Shown here: positions 45,237 to 54,033 of the stretch, in pieces
Layout: every line of letters begins with the position of its first letter
How positions within the stretch are numbered: the first letter of the stretch is position 1
DNA from: Pseudovibrio brasiliensis
GTDB taxonomy: Bacteria > Pseudomonadota > Alphaproteobacteria > Rhizobiales > Stappiaceae
Length of the DNA stretch: 64,000 bases
Reading direction: 5' to 3'
Assembly (NCBI RefSeq): GCF_018282095.1
Contig: NZ_CP074126.1
Span: forward strand, 1,498,501-1,562,500
The notes under the pieces: model-generated
What the model saw: only the letters and a program-made list of their open reading frames with translations
Told to the model about the DNA's origin: nothing
The model's database searches: none
Program-made: the position numbers and the translations under genes

Positions 45237-46225
45237 CAGTCAATCTCCTTGGCGGTGATGGTCAGATAAAGAAAGTAAGGCGCACCAATCAATGCAGAGA
45301 CCACACCAACGGCAGTCTCTTCAGGAAAGTTGATCAGCTTGGAAACGCCATCTGCGACCAGCATCAAGGTTGCACCGCACAGCATCACAGCAGGAACCAG
45401 TACACGGTGATCCGTTCCAAACCCGGCGCGGCACAAATGCGGAATGATGAGACCCACAAACATCACTGGGCCAGCCACGGATACAGAAACGCCGGTCAAA
45501 ATGGCAGCAAGAAGAATGCCGAACAGCAGGGTAAAACGTGGGTCAGAGCCAAGCCCCTTTGAGGCAGCTTCCCCAAGCGCCATCAGGTTGAGCTTATGAG
45601 ACATGAAGAATGTCATCACACCGCCAGCCAGACACCACGCCAAGAGAGGCGGTATCTGTTTCCAGCGCACATCTACAATGTCGCCTGCGGTCCATTGGAT
45701 AATAGAGTTTGCTAGCTCGTCATCCAGCGTAAACGTAAAACGCACCAGTGCAACTGCAAAAGCGCTGATGGCCACACCGGAGAGGATCAGGCGCAGAGCA
45801 CTGAGCGTGCCCTTCAATCCACCCGCAAGTGTCAGGGTCAGTCCTCCAGCGAAGGCAGCTCCCAGCACGGCCATGGTGTCGATGTTGAAGATCACGAGGG
45901 ACGGAAACACCAGTCCGATAGCAATACCGAGGGCAGCACCCTGGTTGATGCCGAGGATGGAGGGAGAAGAAAGCGGGTTGCGCGTTGTGGCCTGCAGCAG
46001 CAAGCCGGCAAGGCCCAGGTTGGCGCCAATCAACGCAGCAATAAGGGTGCGTGGGGCACGGATGTCCCAGATTATGGAAAGGCTCTGCTCATCCAGCTGC
46101 GCAGACAGCGCGCTCAGAATCTGATCAAAGCCGATATCTTGCCGGCCACCTGTGGCAAGGGACAGCGCTGCTCCTGCGAATAGCGCCATCCCCATAAGGC
46201 TCCAGTACATGGCAGTCAATGGCAT
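45236..46225 (-). CDS. Iron-siderophore ABC transporter permease (FecC-like)
   Basis: The 329-residue permease of the same family contains GANLGLAGLLLQATTRNPLS and SVAGPVMFVGLIIPHLCRAG. About nine TM segments are visible. It pairs with the adjacent permease to form the inner-membrane channel, and is separated from the substrate-binding protein by 9 bp. The chelate imported cannot be named. No TonB-dependent receptor gene is nearby. Confidence 0.94.
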   Translation of the reverse strand: MPLTAMYWSLMGMALFAGAALSLATGGRQDIGFDQILSALSAQLDEQSLSIIWDIRAPRTLIAALIGANLGLAGLLLQATTRNPLSSPSILGINQGAALGIAIGLVFPSLVIFNIDTMAVLGAAFAGGLTLTLAGGLKGTLSALRLILSGVAISAFAVALVRFTFTLDDELANSIIQWTAGDIVDVRWKQIPPLLAWCLAGGVMTFFMSHKLNLMALGEAASKGLGSDPRFTLLFGILLAAILTGVSVSVAGPVMFVGLIIPHLCRAGFGTDHRVLVPAVMLCGATLMLVADGVSKLINFPEETAVGVVSALIGAPYFLYLTITAKEID

Positions 46226-46234
46226 GTGCGGGAC

Positions 46235-47158
46235 TTAGTTCTGAACTTGCTTCATAATTTCAAGCAGGTCACTGGCGGTCATCTCTGCAGCCACCATGCC
46301 GCGCAGACGAGACCACACATGTGCTTCCACATGGAACACACGGTTGTTCTTCACGGCGCTGATGTTTTCATAAAGCGCTTCACCCTTCCAGCCATCAGCA
46401 AAGGATGGTGTGGCGTAGGGGCCAAGAATGAGAATGTCTGGGTTCACTGCAGACAGCTGCTCCAATGAGGTCTTCACATAGTTGGATTCATAAACCGCAC
46501 CATTGGTCGGCTTCATGCCGCTGGCAAAACCAAAGCCCTTCAGCAAAGAGCCATTGTAGGAAACAGGGGAGTGCAGCCACAGACCCTTGGCGTTCGCTAC
46601 ACCAAACTGGATCTTGTAGTCGCCAGCATTTTTGACCTGCGCGCCAATCTCCGCCATCTTGGTCTTGTGCGCCTCAACGCGAGCTTTCATTTCATCAGCT
46701 TTGCCAACAGCAGCACCAATGGCTTCCAACTGCGCAATCGCAGATGGGTAGTCGCCGCCGAGGCTATCAAACACGACGGTTGGTGCGATTTCGGAAAGGG
46801 TCTCATAAGCCGCAGTGTGACGGGTCTTATCAGCAATGATCAGATCTGGACCCAGTGAGGCAATCACTTCAAGGCTTGGGGTCTTGCGGGTGCCAACAGA
46901 AACCCAGTCATGACCAATCTTGTCGGTGTATGCGCTGATAATGCGATCACGCTTCTTGTCGTCCGCAACACCCACCGGTGCCACACCAACAGCAGCCAAT
47001 GCGTCCACAAAGCTGTACTCCAGCACAACAATGCGCTGTGGCTGATCAGGAACGGTGGTGGTGCCCAGCTCGTGCTTGACGTCCCGTGCAGAAGCACCAA
47101 AGGCAACAAGTGTGGAAAGGGCGCCTGCAATGGCAGCGGCGAAAAGATTGGTTTTCAT
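46235..47158 (-). CDS. Iron-siderophore ABC transporter, substrate-binding protein
   Basis: The 307-residue protein has a signal peptide (cleaved near ASA-R, residue 24) and the class III binding-protein fold. The N-lobe block PQRIVVLEYSFVDALAAVGV and the C-lobe PDILILGPYATPSFADGW are typical of FecB/FatB-like ferric-chelate binding proteins. No lipobox, so it is soluble in the periplasm. It is the first gene of the importer operon and is preceded by a palindromic candidate iron-control site. Confidence 0.92.
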   Translation of the reverse strand: MKTNLFAAAIAGALSTLVAFGASARDVKHELGTTTVPDQPQRIVVLEYSFVDALAAVGVAPVGVADDKKRDRIISAYTDKIGHDWVSVGTRKTPSLEVIASLGPDLIIADKTRHTAAYETLSEIAPTVVFDSLGGDYPSAIAQLEAIGAAVGKADEMKARVEAHKTKMAEIGAQVKNAGDYKIQFGVANAKGLWLHSPVSYNGSLLKGFGFASGMKPTNGAVYESNYVKTSLEQLSAVNPDILILGPYATPSFADGWKGEALYENISAVKNNRVFHVEAHVWSRLRGMVAAEMTASDLLEIMKQVQN

Positions 47159-47219
47159 GAGCTTGACTTCTCAAAAGGATTGGCAAAAGCAACGGTTGTG
47201 TTCCGAGCTATTGTATACC

Positions 47220-47234
47220 TGATAATTATAGTCA
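47220..47234 (-). promoter_or_regulatory. Candidate iron-responsive operator of the importer operon
   Basis: TGA-N9-TCA, an AT-rich near-palindrome reading TGACTATAATTATCA on the minus strand, lies 62 bp before the start codon and overlaps a TTGACT that could be the -35 element. It resembles iron-control boxes of rhizobial type (RirA), but the spacing differs by one base from the published consensus. Confidence 0.4.
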
Positions 47235-47273
47235 AGTTTAAACAGGAGTTTTAACCTCATATTTATTCATTAA

Positions 47274-47298
47274 CGCAGGCATCCGGTGGATACCTGCG
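47274..47298 (-). terminator. Hairpin after the MFS transporter gene
   Basis: CGCAGG and CCTGCG (47274-47279, 47293-47298) with an inner ATCC/GGAT pair (one mismatch between) form a stable hairpin 10 bp after the stop codon. Only a weak T-rich tail follows on the minus strand. Confidence 0.5.
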
Positions 47299-47307
47299 CA
47301 AAACCAC

Positions 47308-48585
47308 TTAAGACGAAGGTTGCTCCGACATCTCGTCCACTTCCATTTCCTTGGCCACTTCTTCATCCGCCAGAATAATCGTTTGCGGTGTGGCTGTACG
47401 GGTAGGGGCGGAAGGAACAAACACACTCTTCTCGCTCTCCGCCACAGCAGAACGCTGTGTGAGGCGCCACAGGGTGAAGGCAAGAATAAGCGCGTGGGCC
47501 GCAAAGGTGGACATAAACAGGCCGATCGACCCGAACACGCTCATCAGCACACCACCCAGAAACGGCCCGATCATGGAACCAACACCCAGCATCAGCAACA
47601 AGCCACCGCTGGTCTGCATGGCATCCCCTGCATCCGCGTGGTCATTCGCGTGCGCAACCAGCACAGGGTAGAAGGTGTAGATCGCCGCGCCAAAAATCAC
47701 AGCAGATGCAATGGCAATGTTGGCGCTGCTGGTATCGGCAAACAGGAAGATGCAGTCCGCCGCCAGAGCGACCATGGCAATCGCGATCACCACAAAGCGT
47801 CGGTCGGTGCGGTCAGAGATCATACCAATCGGCACCTGCGCAAACGCACCAGCCAGAATGGAAGCACTCACAAACAGCGTAATACTGGCAATCGGCAAAC
47901 CAACCTGACCACCATACACCGCAGCCAGCGTGCCAAAGCTACCGTTGGAAACACCAGTCAGCGTAACAGCAACCACGGCCACTGGAGAGTTCCGCCACAG
48001 CCGCTTCAGATCCAGCTTCACCTGCGCCAATGGGGCCGGGGCAGGGGTGCGTGTGACGGCAGTTGGAATAAGCGCCACCACATAAAACATTGAGGCGATG
48101 ACAAAGAACTCAAAGCCATCAATCGGCCCCATGGACAGCACGACCTGACCAGCAGTGGTCGCAGCTAGGTTCACCATAGTGTAGGTGCCAAAGATCACGC
48201 CGCGGTTGCCTGGGTTGGAGCGTTCCGTCAGCCAGCTCTCAACGATCATCGCCGCACCAGCAAAGGCAAAGCCAGCCAGAGAGCGGAAAGCAACCCATGC
48301 AATCGGGTCAACCAACAGTGAGGAGGCGAGCACAGAAAGACATGCCAGCGATGCCATCACGCCAAACGCGCGGATATGGCCCGCACGCTGCACGATCTTC
48401 GGCACGCTTAAGCAGCCGGTCACATAACCAACCGCCCAGCCCGTACCAAGCAGACCGAGCGAAAGAGAAGAGAACCCCTCAAACGTACCACGCAGAGGCA
48501 AATGCATGCCGGTTACACCACCGGCAAAAAACAGAAAGGCGGACCCCAGCAGCAAGGACGCAATGGGAAGCAGGAACTGGCGCAT
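47308..48585 (-). CDS. Major facilitator superfamily transporter
   Basis: The 425-residue protein has about 12 TM segments. The MFS motif region SVPKIVQRAGHIRAFGVMAS (loop 2-3) and its repeat in the second half (VPIGMISDRTDRRFVVIAI) resemble the YcaD-like branch. A 50-residue cytoplasmic C-terminal tail is acidic and unconserved. The direction and the hairpin after it make it its own unit, distinct from the siderophore importer. Its substrate is unknown; siderophore export is a possibility only because of the neighbour. Confidence 0.88.
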   Translation of the reverse strand: MRQFLLPIASLLLGSAFLFFAGGVTGMHLPLRGTFEGFSSLSLGLLGTGWAVGYVTGCLSVPKIVQRAGHIRAFGVMASLACLSVLASSLLVDPIAWVAFRSLAGFAFAGAAMIVESWLTERSNPGNRGVIFGTYTMVNLAATTAGQVVLSMGPIDGFEFFVIASMFYVVALIPTAVTRTPAPAPLAQVKLDLKRLWRNSPVAVVAVTLTGVSNGSFGTLAAVYGGQVGLPIASITLFVSASILAGAFAQVPIGMISDRTDRRFVVIAIAMVALAADCIFLFADTSSANIAIASAVIFGAAIYTFYPVLVAHANDHADAGDAMQTSGGLLLMLGVGSMIGPFLGGVLMSVFGSIGLFMSTFAAHALILAFTLWRLTQRSAVAESEKSVFVPSAPTRTATPQTIILADEEVAKEMEVDEMSEQPSS

Positions 48586-49050
48586 GGCAACTACTCAGAA
48601 AATGGGCAGGTATCCCTGAAAAGACGAAGCCCCGAAAATCACAGTAAACGATAGAACCACACCCCCACCCAAAACGCGACAGCTTTCTTCACACACCCCT
48701 GTTTGAGAACACCTTTTCCCAAAATCCCCAAACCCTCACGGAAAGCCAGCGTAGGAAACGGGAAGATTATGAGAAGCAGATCTCGCCACCTGAGGGAAAA
48801 CTCCTCACACATAGCGCTCTCCGCAATTTCAAGAAATGTGTGATTACTGCAAATATATCCGCCCTCTTCGTCAAATTGATACCAAAAGAGCACAGAGATT
48901 TACCTCTTGCCTAAAAACTCTCCGCGCTATCGAAAAGAAACTAGAGACTCGTATAGCTCTCTGTTAGTTGTACCGACGGAAATTGCCATTTTTAGGCGAA
49001 TTTATTGTTATTTCAGGCTCCAGTATTTTCATTGAGCCCAATTGGTTGTT
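48586..49050. other. Intergenic region, no supported gene
   Basis: 465 bp between the divergent MFS and GT39 genes. An 84-codon minus-strand frame (48639-48893) is present but has no convincing start signal or family. The region should hold the two divergent promoters. Confidence 0.55.
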
Positions 49051-50610
49051 ATGGACGCGCACTACGTAAAGTCAGAGCTTGCTTCAAAAGGAAGCATTTT
49101 CGCTCCTCTTAATGTTGGATCTACTGGGCTCATCGTGGTGATCCTGGCAATGCATCTGGTGATCTACACTGTTATCCCATCGATGTTTGCCAGCAATCTT
49201 CCTTTGGATGCGATTGAGTCATTGTACTGGGGGAACGAGTGGCAGCTCGGTTACTATAAACACCCGCCAATATCTGCGTGGATGATCGACATCATCGTGC
49301 AACTCTTCGGGCGCTCTGACTGGATTGTTTTCGCTGCATCTCAGCTATGTACTCTTTTAGCTGTGCTGCCTGTGCTCTTGATCGTGGGAGAGCGATATGG
49401 TGCGAAAGCTGTCGGTTACTCTACATTTGCTGTTTTCCTCACTCATTTTACAACGCTGACCTCCGTTGAATACAACGTCAACATGGGCTTCTTGCCATTT
49501 TGGGGTTGGATGGTCTTCACGTTTGTAAAAGCAGAAGAGAAAGATAGTCTTCTTTGGTGGGGATTGTTTGGACTGGTCAGCGCAGGGGGCATCTACGGAA
49601 AGTACATTGCTGGTGTGTTCCTGATGAGCGCAACACTTTGGGTTCTGCTGAAACGGCGGGACCTGCTGTTGCGACCGGGGCCATACTTTGCTGCGGCCAC
49701 TTTCCTTCTCGCACTTACACCGCATCTGATTTGGTTGGTAAACTCAGATTTCCTGCCAATCGAGTATGCGATGAACCGTTCTGAGAGTGAGGGAACCGCG
49801 TGGTATCAGCACCTGTTGATGCCCCTCAAGTATCTCGTTGAGTTCATTTACTCTGTCGGCCCAATGTTGCTGGCGCTCGCAATCGGTGTTGGCTGGACGC
49901 GATTGAAGACTGGCTTTGGCCCCGGTTTAAAAACACTTACAGGGCGGGTTTGGTCGGATCCATTCCTGTTCGCTGTTGTTGGACCTGTCGGTGTAATCGC
50001 AGCAATCTCACTGTTGCTTGGAGCAGACATCAAGACTGCGTGGTCAATCCCGCTCGGCATTGTGTTTGCTGGTCTTGTCGGCGTTGTTGCCAGCTCTTTG
50101 GAGACGGAAAACACCTCGTTCAAGGAACGCTTCCTGAGCGCATGGGTAGCACTTTACGGCATCCTACTCATTGTTCTCATTGGTATTTTTGCTCTCTCAC
50201 CTTTCGTGAAAAACAAACCGGCGCGCATGCAGCATGATGGCCCGGCGTTGGCTCGCTTAGCGGAAGAGCATTGGTATCGCCACGAAACCAAACCGTTTGA
50301 ATATACCGTTGGCAGTCGTTGGCCTGGTGGAACAGTAGCTTGGTATGGAACACATCGTTCTTCACTCTTCGAAAAAGCAAACCTCAAGATAGCGCCTTGG
50401 GTTGATGTTGAAGACCTCCAAAGCAAGGGCGCGATTTATGTCGATTACAGAGACCCTAAAACCAAGGTCGCTGGAATGTGCGTCACCGATCCACAAAAGG
50501 TTCTTTGGCCCATGCCAAATGAGCGGACTTACAAAAAACACCCTGAGATCTGGATTGCTGTTTTGAAACCGGCAACTGGCCCAAATGCAGTTACATGTGA
50601 GGGAGAATAA
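49051..50610 (+). CDS. GT39/ArnT-type membrane glycosyltransferase
   Basis: The 519-residue protein has about ten to twelve TM segments and a C-terminal soluble part. After TM1, LPLDAIESLYWGNEWQLGYY and KHPPISAWMID contain the acidic and KHPP residues characteristic of ArnT/PMT (GT39) enzymes that use polyprenyl-phosphate sugars on the periplasmic side. The ATG at 49051 is preferred over the upstream in-frame TTG. It is followed 2 bp later by a GT2 enzyme that could make the lipid-linked sugar donor. The acceptor (lipid A, hopanoid, protein or other glycan) is unknown. Confidence 0.85.
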   Translation: MDAHYVKSELASKGSIFAPLNVGSTGLIVVILAMHLVIYTVIPSMFASNLPLDAIESLYWGNEWQLGYYKHPPISAWMIDIIVQLFGRSDWIVFAASQLCTLLAVLPVLLIVGERYGAKAVGYSTFAVFLTHFTTLTSVEYNVNMGFLPFWGWMVFTFVKAEEKDSLLWWGLFGLVSAGGIYGKYIAGVFLMSATLWVLLKRRDLLLRPGPYFAAATFLLALTPHLIWLVNSDFLPIEYAMNRSESEGTAWYQHLLMPLKYLVEFIYSVGPMLLALAIGVGWTRLKTGFGPGLKTLTGRVWSDPFLFAVVGPVGVIAAISLLLGADIKTAWSIPLGIVFAGLVGVVASSLETENTSFKERFLSAWVALYGILLIVLIGIFALSPFVKNKPARMQHDGPALARLAEEHWYRHETKPFEYTVGSRWPGGTVAWYGTHRSSLFEKANLKIAPWVDVEDLQSKGAIYVDYRDPKTKVAGMCVTDPQKVLWPMPNERTYKKHPEIWIAVLKPATGPNAVTCEGE

Positions 50611-50612
50611 TC

Positions 50613-51596
50613 ATGAGTGACACCACCCTCACACTTGCTGTGCCGGTTTTCAATGAATCTGAATCCCTTGAGGTTTTCCATCAGCGTCTTGGAAAAGTTG
50701 CTGAACAGCTTATCGACCAATTCGGTTTGACCGTAGAGATCCTCTACGTGGATGATGGCAGCTCTGATGGCAGTGTCGAGATTATGAACCGCCTGCCCAG
50801 TGCTCGTTTCAGTGTCAAAACAGTGTGCTTCAGCCGAAACTTTGGTAAGGAAGCCGCACTCGTCGCAGCGATTGAACGTTGCAAAAAAGGTGCGATTGTC
50901 TTCCTCGATAGCGATGGCCAGCACCCGCCAGAAATGCTGCCGGAATTTGTGAGACGCTGGAAAGAAGAAGGCAACGATGTTGTCTATGCAGTGCATAACA
51001 AACGGCAGGATCACCCGATCAAACAGAAACTGGTTGGGATCTTTTATCGGCTCATCAATGCTGGAAGCCGTTTTGAAATCCCTGCGAATGCTGCTGACTA
51101 CAAACTCCTGTCGCCGCGTGCTTTAGAAGCGTTGAAGGCCTGCCAGGAACGCATTCGTTTCTTCAAAGGCCTGTCCACCTGGATTGGGTTTAAGCAAAGC
51201 GCAATCGAGTATGAGCCGGAAGAGCGCATATCAGGTACCACGAAGTGGAACTTCCTGAAGCTGCTGAGCTTGTCTTCAGAAGGTGTTATTTCATTCTCAA
51301 CGGTACCACTGCGTGCAACCATGTTCCTCGGTGTTGCTATTGCAATTCCGTCTTCGCTTTACGGGTTTTGGATTGTTCTGTCCGCCCTCATTCTCGGCAA
51401 TGATGTGCCGGGGTATTCTTCACTGTTTACTGCAACAGTGTTCCTCGGAGGATTACAGCTCATCTTGCTGGGCGTCGTAGGGGAGTATGTTGGTCATATG
51501 CTGCGAGAAATAAAGCAGCGGCCAATCTACATCATTGCGGAAGAAAGCAATCAACAAGCGAAAACGCCAGAGGCCACCGATGCGCTTGGTGGCTGA
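50613..51596 (+). CDS. GT2 family polyprenyl-phosphate glycosyltransferase
   Basis: The 327-residue protein has the GT-A fold with VPVFNESESLEVFHQRL at the N-terminus, DDGSSDGS, and the metal-binding DSDGQHPPEM. Two C-terminal TM segments (about 232-300) follow. This is the layout of ArnC/GtrB/DPM-type enzymes that load a sugar onto undecaprenyl phosphate. It is translated directly after the GT39 gene and overlaps the YdjC-type gene by 17 bp, so the three probably work in sequence. Confidence 0.9.
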   Translation: MSDTTLTLAVPVFNESESLEVFHQRLGKVAEQLIDQFGLTVEILYVDDGSSDGSVEIMNRLPSARFSVKTVCFSRNFGKEAALVAAIERCKKGAIVFLDSDGQHPPEMLPEFVRRWKEEGNDVVYAVHNKRQDHPIKQKLVGIFYRLINAGSRFEIPANAADYKLLSPRALEALKACQERIRFFKGLSTWIGFKQSAIEYEPEERISGTTKWNFLKLLSLSSEGVISFSTVPLRATMFLGVAIAIPSSLYGFWIVLSALILGNDVPGYSSLFTATVFLGGLQLILLGVVGEYVGHMLREIKQRPIYIIAEESNQQAKTPEATDALGG

Positions 51597-52359
51597 CGAT
51601 TACGCTTACACTTCGGAAATCAGCAAAAGTATTTTGTGGCTTCTGGAGAACGATAAAATACAGGGCACGTCCTGCATGGTGGTCACGTCAGCGTGGCCAA
51701 AAGACGTTGCAGCTCTGAAGGAGTTGAGTGAGCGCAGACCGGATATCCAGATTGGGCTTCATATCACCCTGACAGGGGATTGGCTCAAACCATCCTCATT
51801 GGCACTGAACTGGAGTGCTTTCCCGACAATGGCGCAGCTCTTGCTTAAATCGCATTTGCGTCTACTGGATGCAGATTTGATCGAGAAAGAGATTGCATCA
51901 CAGATCGAGTTCTTCCGGTGCGATTTTGGCAGACTGCCGGATTTTGTTGATGGGCATGAGCATGTGCACCTGTTTCCCCAGATCAGAAATGCTTGTGTGA
52001 AAGCATTGCATGACGCCGGGTTCAAAGGCTGGGTTCGCCAGTGTGGTGGTCCGCTCAAAGGTGTTCTCAAGCGCCCTTATCGCATCAAGTCGCTGTTTTT
52101 GAACTATCTTAGCTGGTCGTTTAAACGGCAGGCTGATCGCTATGGTATTCGCTATAACAAAGACTTTGCAGGAATCTACGATTTTTCAATGAAGAGCGAC
52201 TTCAGCAACCTGCTGGAGACATGGCGGCAGACCGGAACCGAAGACAGTGTTTGTATGTGTCACCCCGGAACTGCCAATTCTCAGTCTGATACCCCAGATC
52301 CAATCGCTGAGTCTCGCGAACGTGAAATGCGCATTCTGTCGGAAGCGCAATCCAGATAG
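51580..52359 (+). CDS. YdjC/ChbG/HpnK-type carbohydrate deacetylase
   Basis: The 259-residue protein has the metal-binding ADD motif right at the N-terminus (LVADDYAYTSEISKSIL), then IGLHITLTGD and GHEHVHLFPQIRN, all conserved in the YdjC family of carbohydrate deacetylases. The start at 51580 overlaps the GT2 gene by 17 bp and has AGAGG before it; a start further upstream would add a basic tail not seen in the family. With GT39 and GT2 it suggests deacetylation of a lipid-linked amino sugar during glycan modification. A CCAGAT-N4-ATCTGG hairpin overlaps its stop codon. Confidence 0.85.
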   Translation: MRLVADDYAYTSEISKSILWLLENDKIQGTSCMVVTSAWPKDVAALKELSERRPDIQIGLHITLTGDWLKPSSLALNWSAFPTMAQLLLKSHLRLLDADLIEKEIASQIEFFRCDFGRLPDFVDGHEHVHLFPQIRNACVKALHDAGFKGWVRQCGGPLKGVLKRPYRIKSLFLNYLSWSFKRQADRYGIRYNKDFAGIYDFSMKSDFSNLLETWRQTGTEDSVCMCHPGTANSQSDTPDPIAESREREMRILSEAQSR

Positions 52360-52490
52360 CAATCTGGCTTGGAACTCGTTGTTCTGATGAAAGCGTGTCT
52401 CACACAAACATTGAGCCATCCCCTCAAACAGGGTAGGTATCAAAACAGGCACACCGTATGTGGTGATTCATGAGACATAGGGGGATTGGG

Positions 52491-53384
52491 GTGATTTTGT
52501 TTCAGAAGGCTTCGGCGTTTTCGATGGAGCAGTTGCATCGGGTGATGGTCTCGGCGTTTTCCGATTATGTCATTCAGATGGAAATGTCTCTGGCGGATTT
52601 TGAGAGGATGATCACCACCCGTGGGTTGGATCCTGAGCTATCATGGGTGGCGGTTGAGGATGAGCAGCTGGTGGGCTTCTGGTTCATCGGCAAACAGGCT
52701 GCTTACCCGGGTACGGTCTATGCCGTTTCAACAGGCACTGTGCCCGACGCGCGTGGAAAGGGCATTGCCAGCAAGCTCTTTGCCAAGGTTGAAGAGCATG
52801 CCTTGAAAGCAGGTTACGGCAAAATCCAGCTGGAGGTGATCACCAGCAACACGGCTGCTGTCAAAGCCTACGAGAAACTGGGCTTTGCAACAGAAAGACA
52901 TTTCCAGTGCTTCAGCCTGCAAAAGACTGCGTTTTCTGAGCGCCCAACCACTGCACAACCTGTCATCGCTGCATGGAGCGAGCTGGAGCCACAAGTCTCC
53001 GAGCTCTGGCAACAGCCACCAAGCTGGCAGAACTCTGCTTTTGCGGTCCGTGCACTAGGCGATGAGGCAGCTTCCTACCAGATTGAGCAGGATGGAAAGC
53101 TCGCAGCCTATATCACATTCACCCGCAAAACCGGCTCTGTCATGCAGCTTGCTGTCGCGCGGGAGCATCGCGGCAAGGGGTTTGCCTCTGCTCTGCTCGC
53201 TGTTGCTTTCGCCGATGTGGAGAAGGAAGCGCTGACCTTCATCAACGTGGATGAGGGCGATGAGACCATCATGCAGGCCCTGCCAAAGCTGGGGGCAATA
53301 AAAACGCTGCAGCAGTATGAGATGCACAGGCCATTGCAAACTGTGGCTGAGCATGTTGAAGAGAACGCGCTGACCACATCCTAA
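52491..53384 (+). CDS. Double GNAT-domain N-acetyltransferase
   Basis: About 297 residues with two GNAT domains. The first (about 5-140) has AVSTGTVPDARGKGIASKLF, which contains the acetyl-CoA pyrophosphate loop. The second, shorter domain (about 175-285) has MQLAVAREHRGKGFASALL. Both R/Q-x-x-G-x-G/A loops are intact. The GTG at 52491 is preferred because AGGGGG lies 6 bp before it and family members begin at this point; an ATG at 52470 is the alternative. The substrate is unknown. The ABZJ_00895-like gene follows after 14 bp. Confidence 0.82.
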   Translation: MILFQKASAFSMEQLHRVMVSAFSDYVIQMEMSLADFERMITTRGLDPELSWVAVEDEQLVGFWFIGKQAAYPGTVYAVSTGTVPDARGKGIASKLFAKVEEHALKAGYGKIQLEVITSNTAAVKAYEKLGFATERHFQCFSLQKTAFSERPTTAQPVIAAWSELEPQVSELWQQPPSWQNSAFAVRALGDEAASYQIEQDGKLAAYITFTRKTGSVMQLAVAREHRGKGFASALLAVAFADVEKEALTFINVDEGDETIMQALPKLGAIKTLQQYEMHRPLQTVAEHVEENALTTS

Positions 53385-53398
53385 GCCGAGTATGATCC

Positions 53399-53848
53399 AT
53401 GACCAAGCTGCACCGTTCTCTCTGGTTTTACCTCAGCTGGTTCATCGTGAGCTACACGGTGGTGCAGGTGGCGGTGACCCTGTTGGTCTTCCAATATAGC
53501 ATCAAACAGGCGGGCAATATGTTCATAGAACTTGGCCTGCCCGTGATCCTGACCAGCTTGATCTTTGTGCGCAACGAGCACAAGGCGCCAACCGGGGCGA
53601 CTTATTGGGGGCTATTTGTTGGCTCCCTTGCAGCCAGCCTTCCCATCTCTATGATCGTGCGCAGTTACCTGCTGGCGGGAGAGGGCGCTGTTGCTCCGGC
53701 CAGTCCATTTCCCACGTTTGCTGGGGATGAGATGGGACTGTTCTTCATCATCGATCTGGTGGTCCGTGCACTGGCCTTTGGCATCGGCTACGGCTTTTTT
53801 GCGCGATTGCTGAGTGATGCACAAAACCGCTCGAAAGAGCCAAACTAA
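53399..53848 (+). CDS. ABZJ_00895-family membrane protein
   Basis: The 149-residue protein has four TM segments (about 8-30, 40-58, 66-86 and 108-130). It resembles the small ABZJ_00895 family of unknown function; SLWFYLSWFIVSYTVVQVAV and YWGLFVGSLAASLPISMIVR are the recognisable parts. It lies 14 bp downstream of the acetyltransferase gene, so the two may be co-transcribed. No function is assigned. Confidence 0.65.
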   Translation: MTKLHRSLWFYLSWFIVSYTVVQVAVTLLVFQYSIKQAGNMFIELGLPVILTSLIFVRNEHKAPTGATYWGLFVGSLAASLPISMIVRSYLLAGEGAVAPASPFPTFAGDEMGLFFIIDLVVRALAFGIGYGFFARLLSDAQNRSKEPN

Positions 53849-53962
53849 CCCACCCTGATCCTATCAAATCCTGAAAAATCGCGGCTGGTGGAACCGTCCT
53901 CCGGCCTGCTTTGCTGTGCCTGCCAATGAGAATTTTTGCATAAATCTCATTTGCTTTGCTCT

Positions 53963-53993
53963 TGCTAACACGAGTTAGCAGGTGTAGTTAGCA
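53963..53993 (+). promoter_or_regulatory. LacI-type operator upstream of the pentulose kinase
   Basis: TGCTAAC-ACGA-GTTAGCA (53963-53980) is a perfect palindrome with 7-bp arms. A further half-site, GTTAGCA, lies at 53987-53993. It stands 54 bp before the kinase start codon and is a good candidate for the LacI regulator encoded at 57466. Confidence 0.65.
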
Positions 53994-54033
53994 AAGGAGA
54001 AGAACAATCGCGAGTCGAAAAGGGAGGCCGCGT

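Noticed and set aside
44544-45269. Plus-strand frame opposite the permease gene
   Set aside because: Antisense to a well supported permease; composition is not protein-like.
47320-48093. Plus-strand frame opposite the MFS gene
   Set aside because: Antisense to a clear membrane transporter; Asn/His/Arg-rich with no family resemblance.
48639-48893. 84-codon minus-strand frame in the gap before the GT39 gene
   Set aside because: No convincing ribosome-binding site, no recognisable features; left as unsupported.
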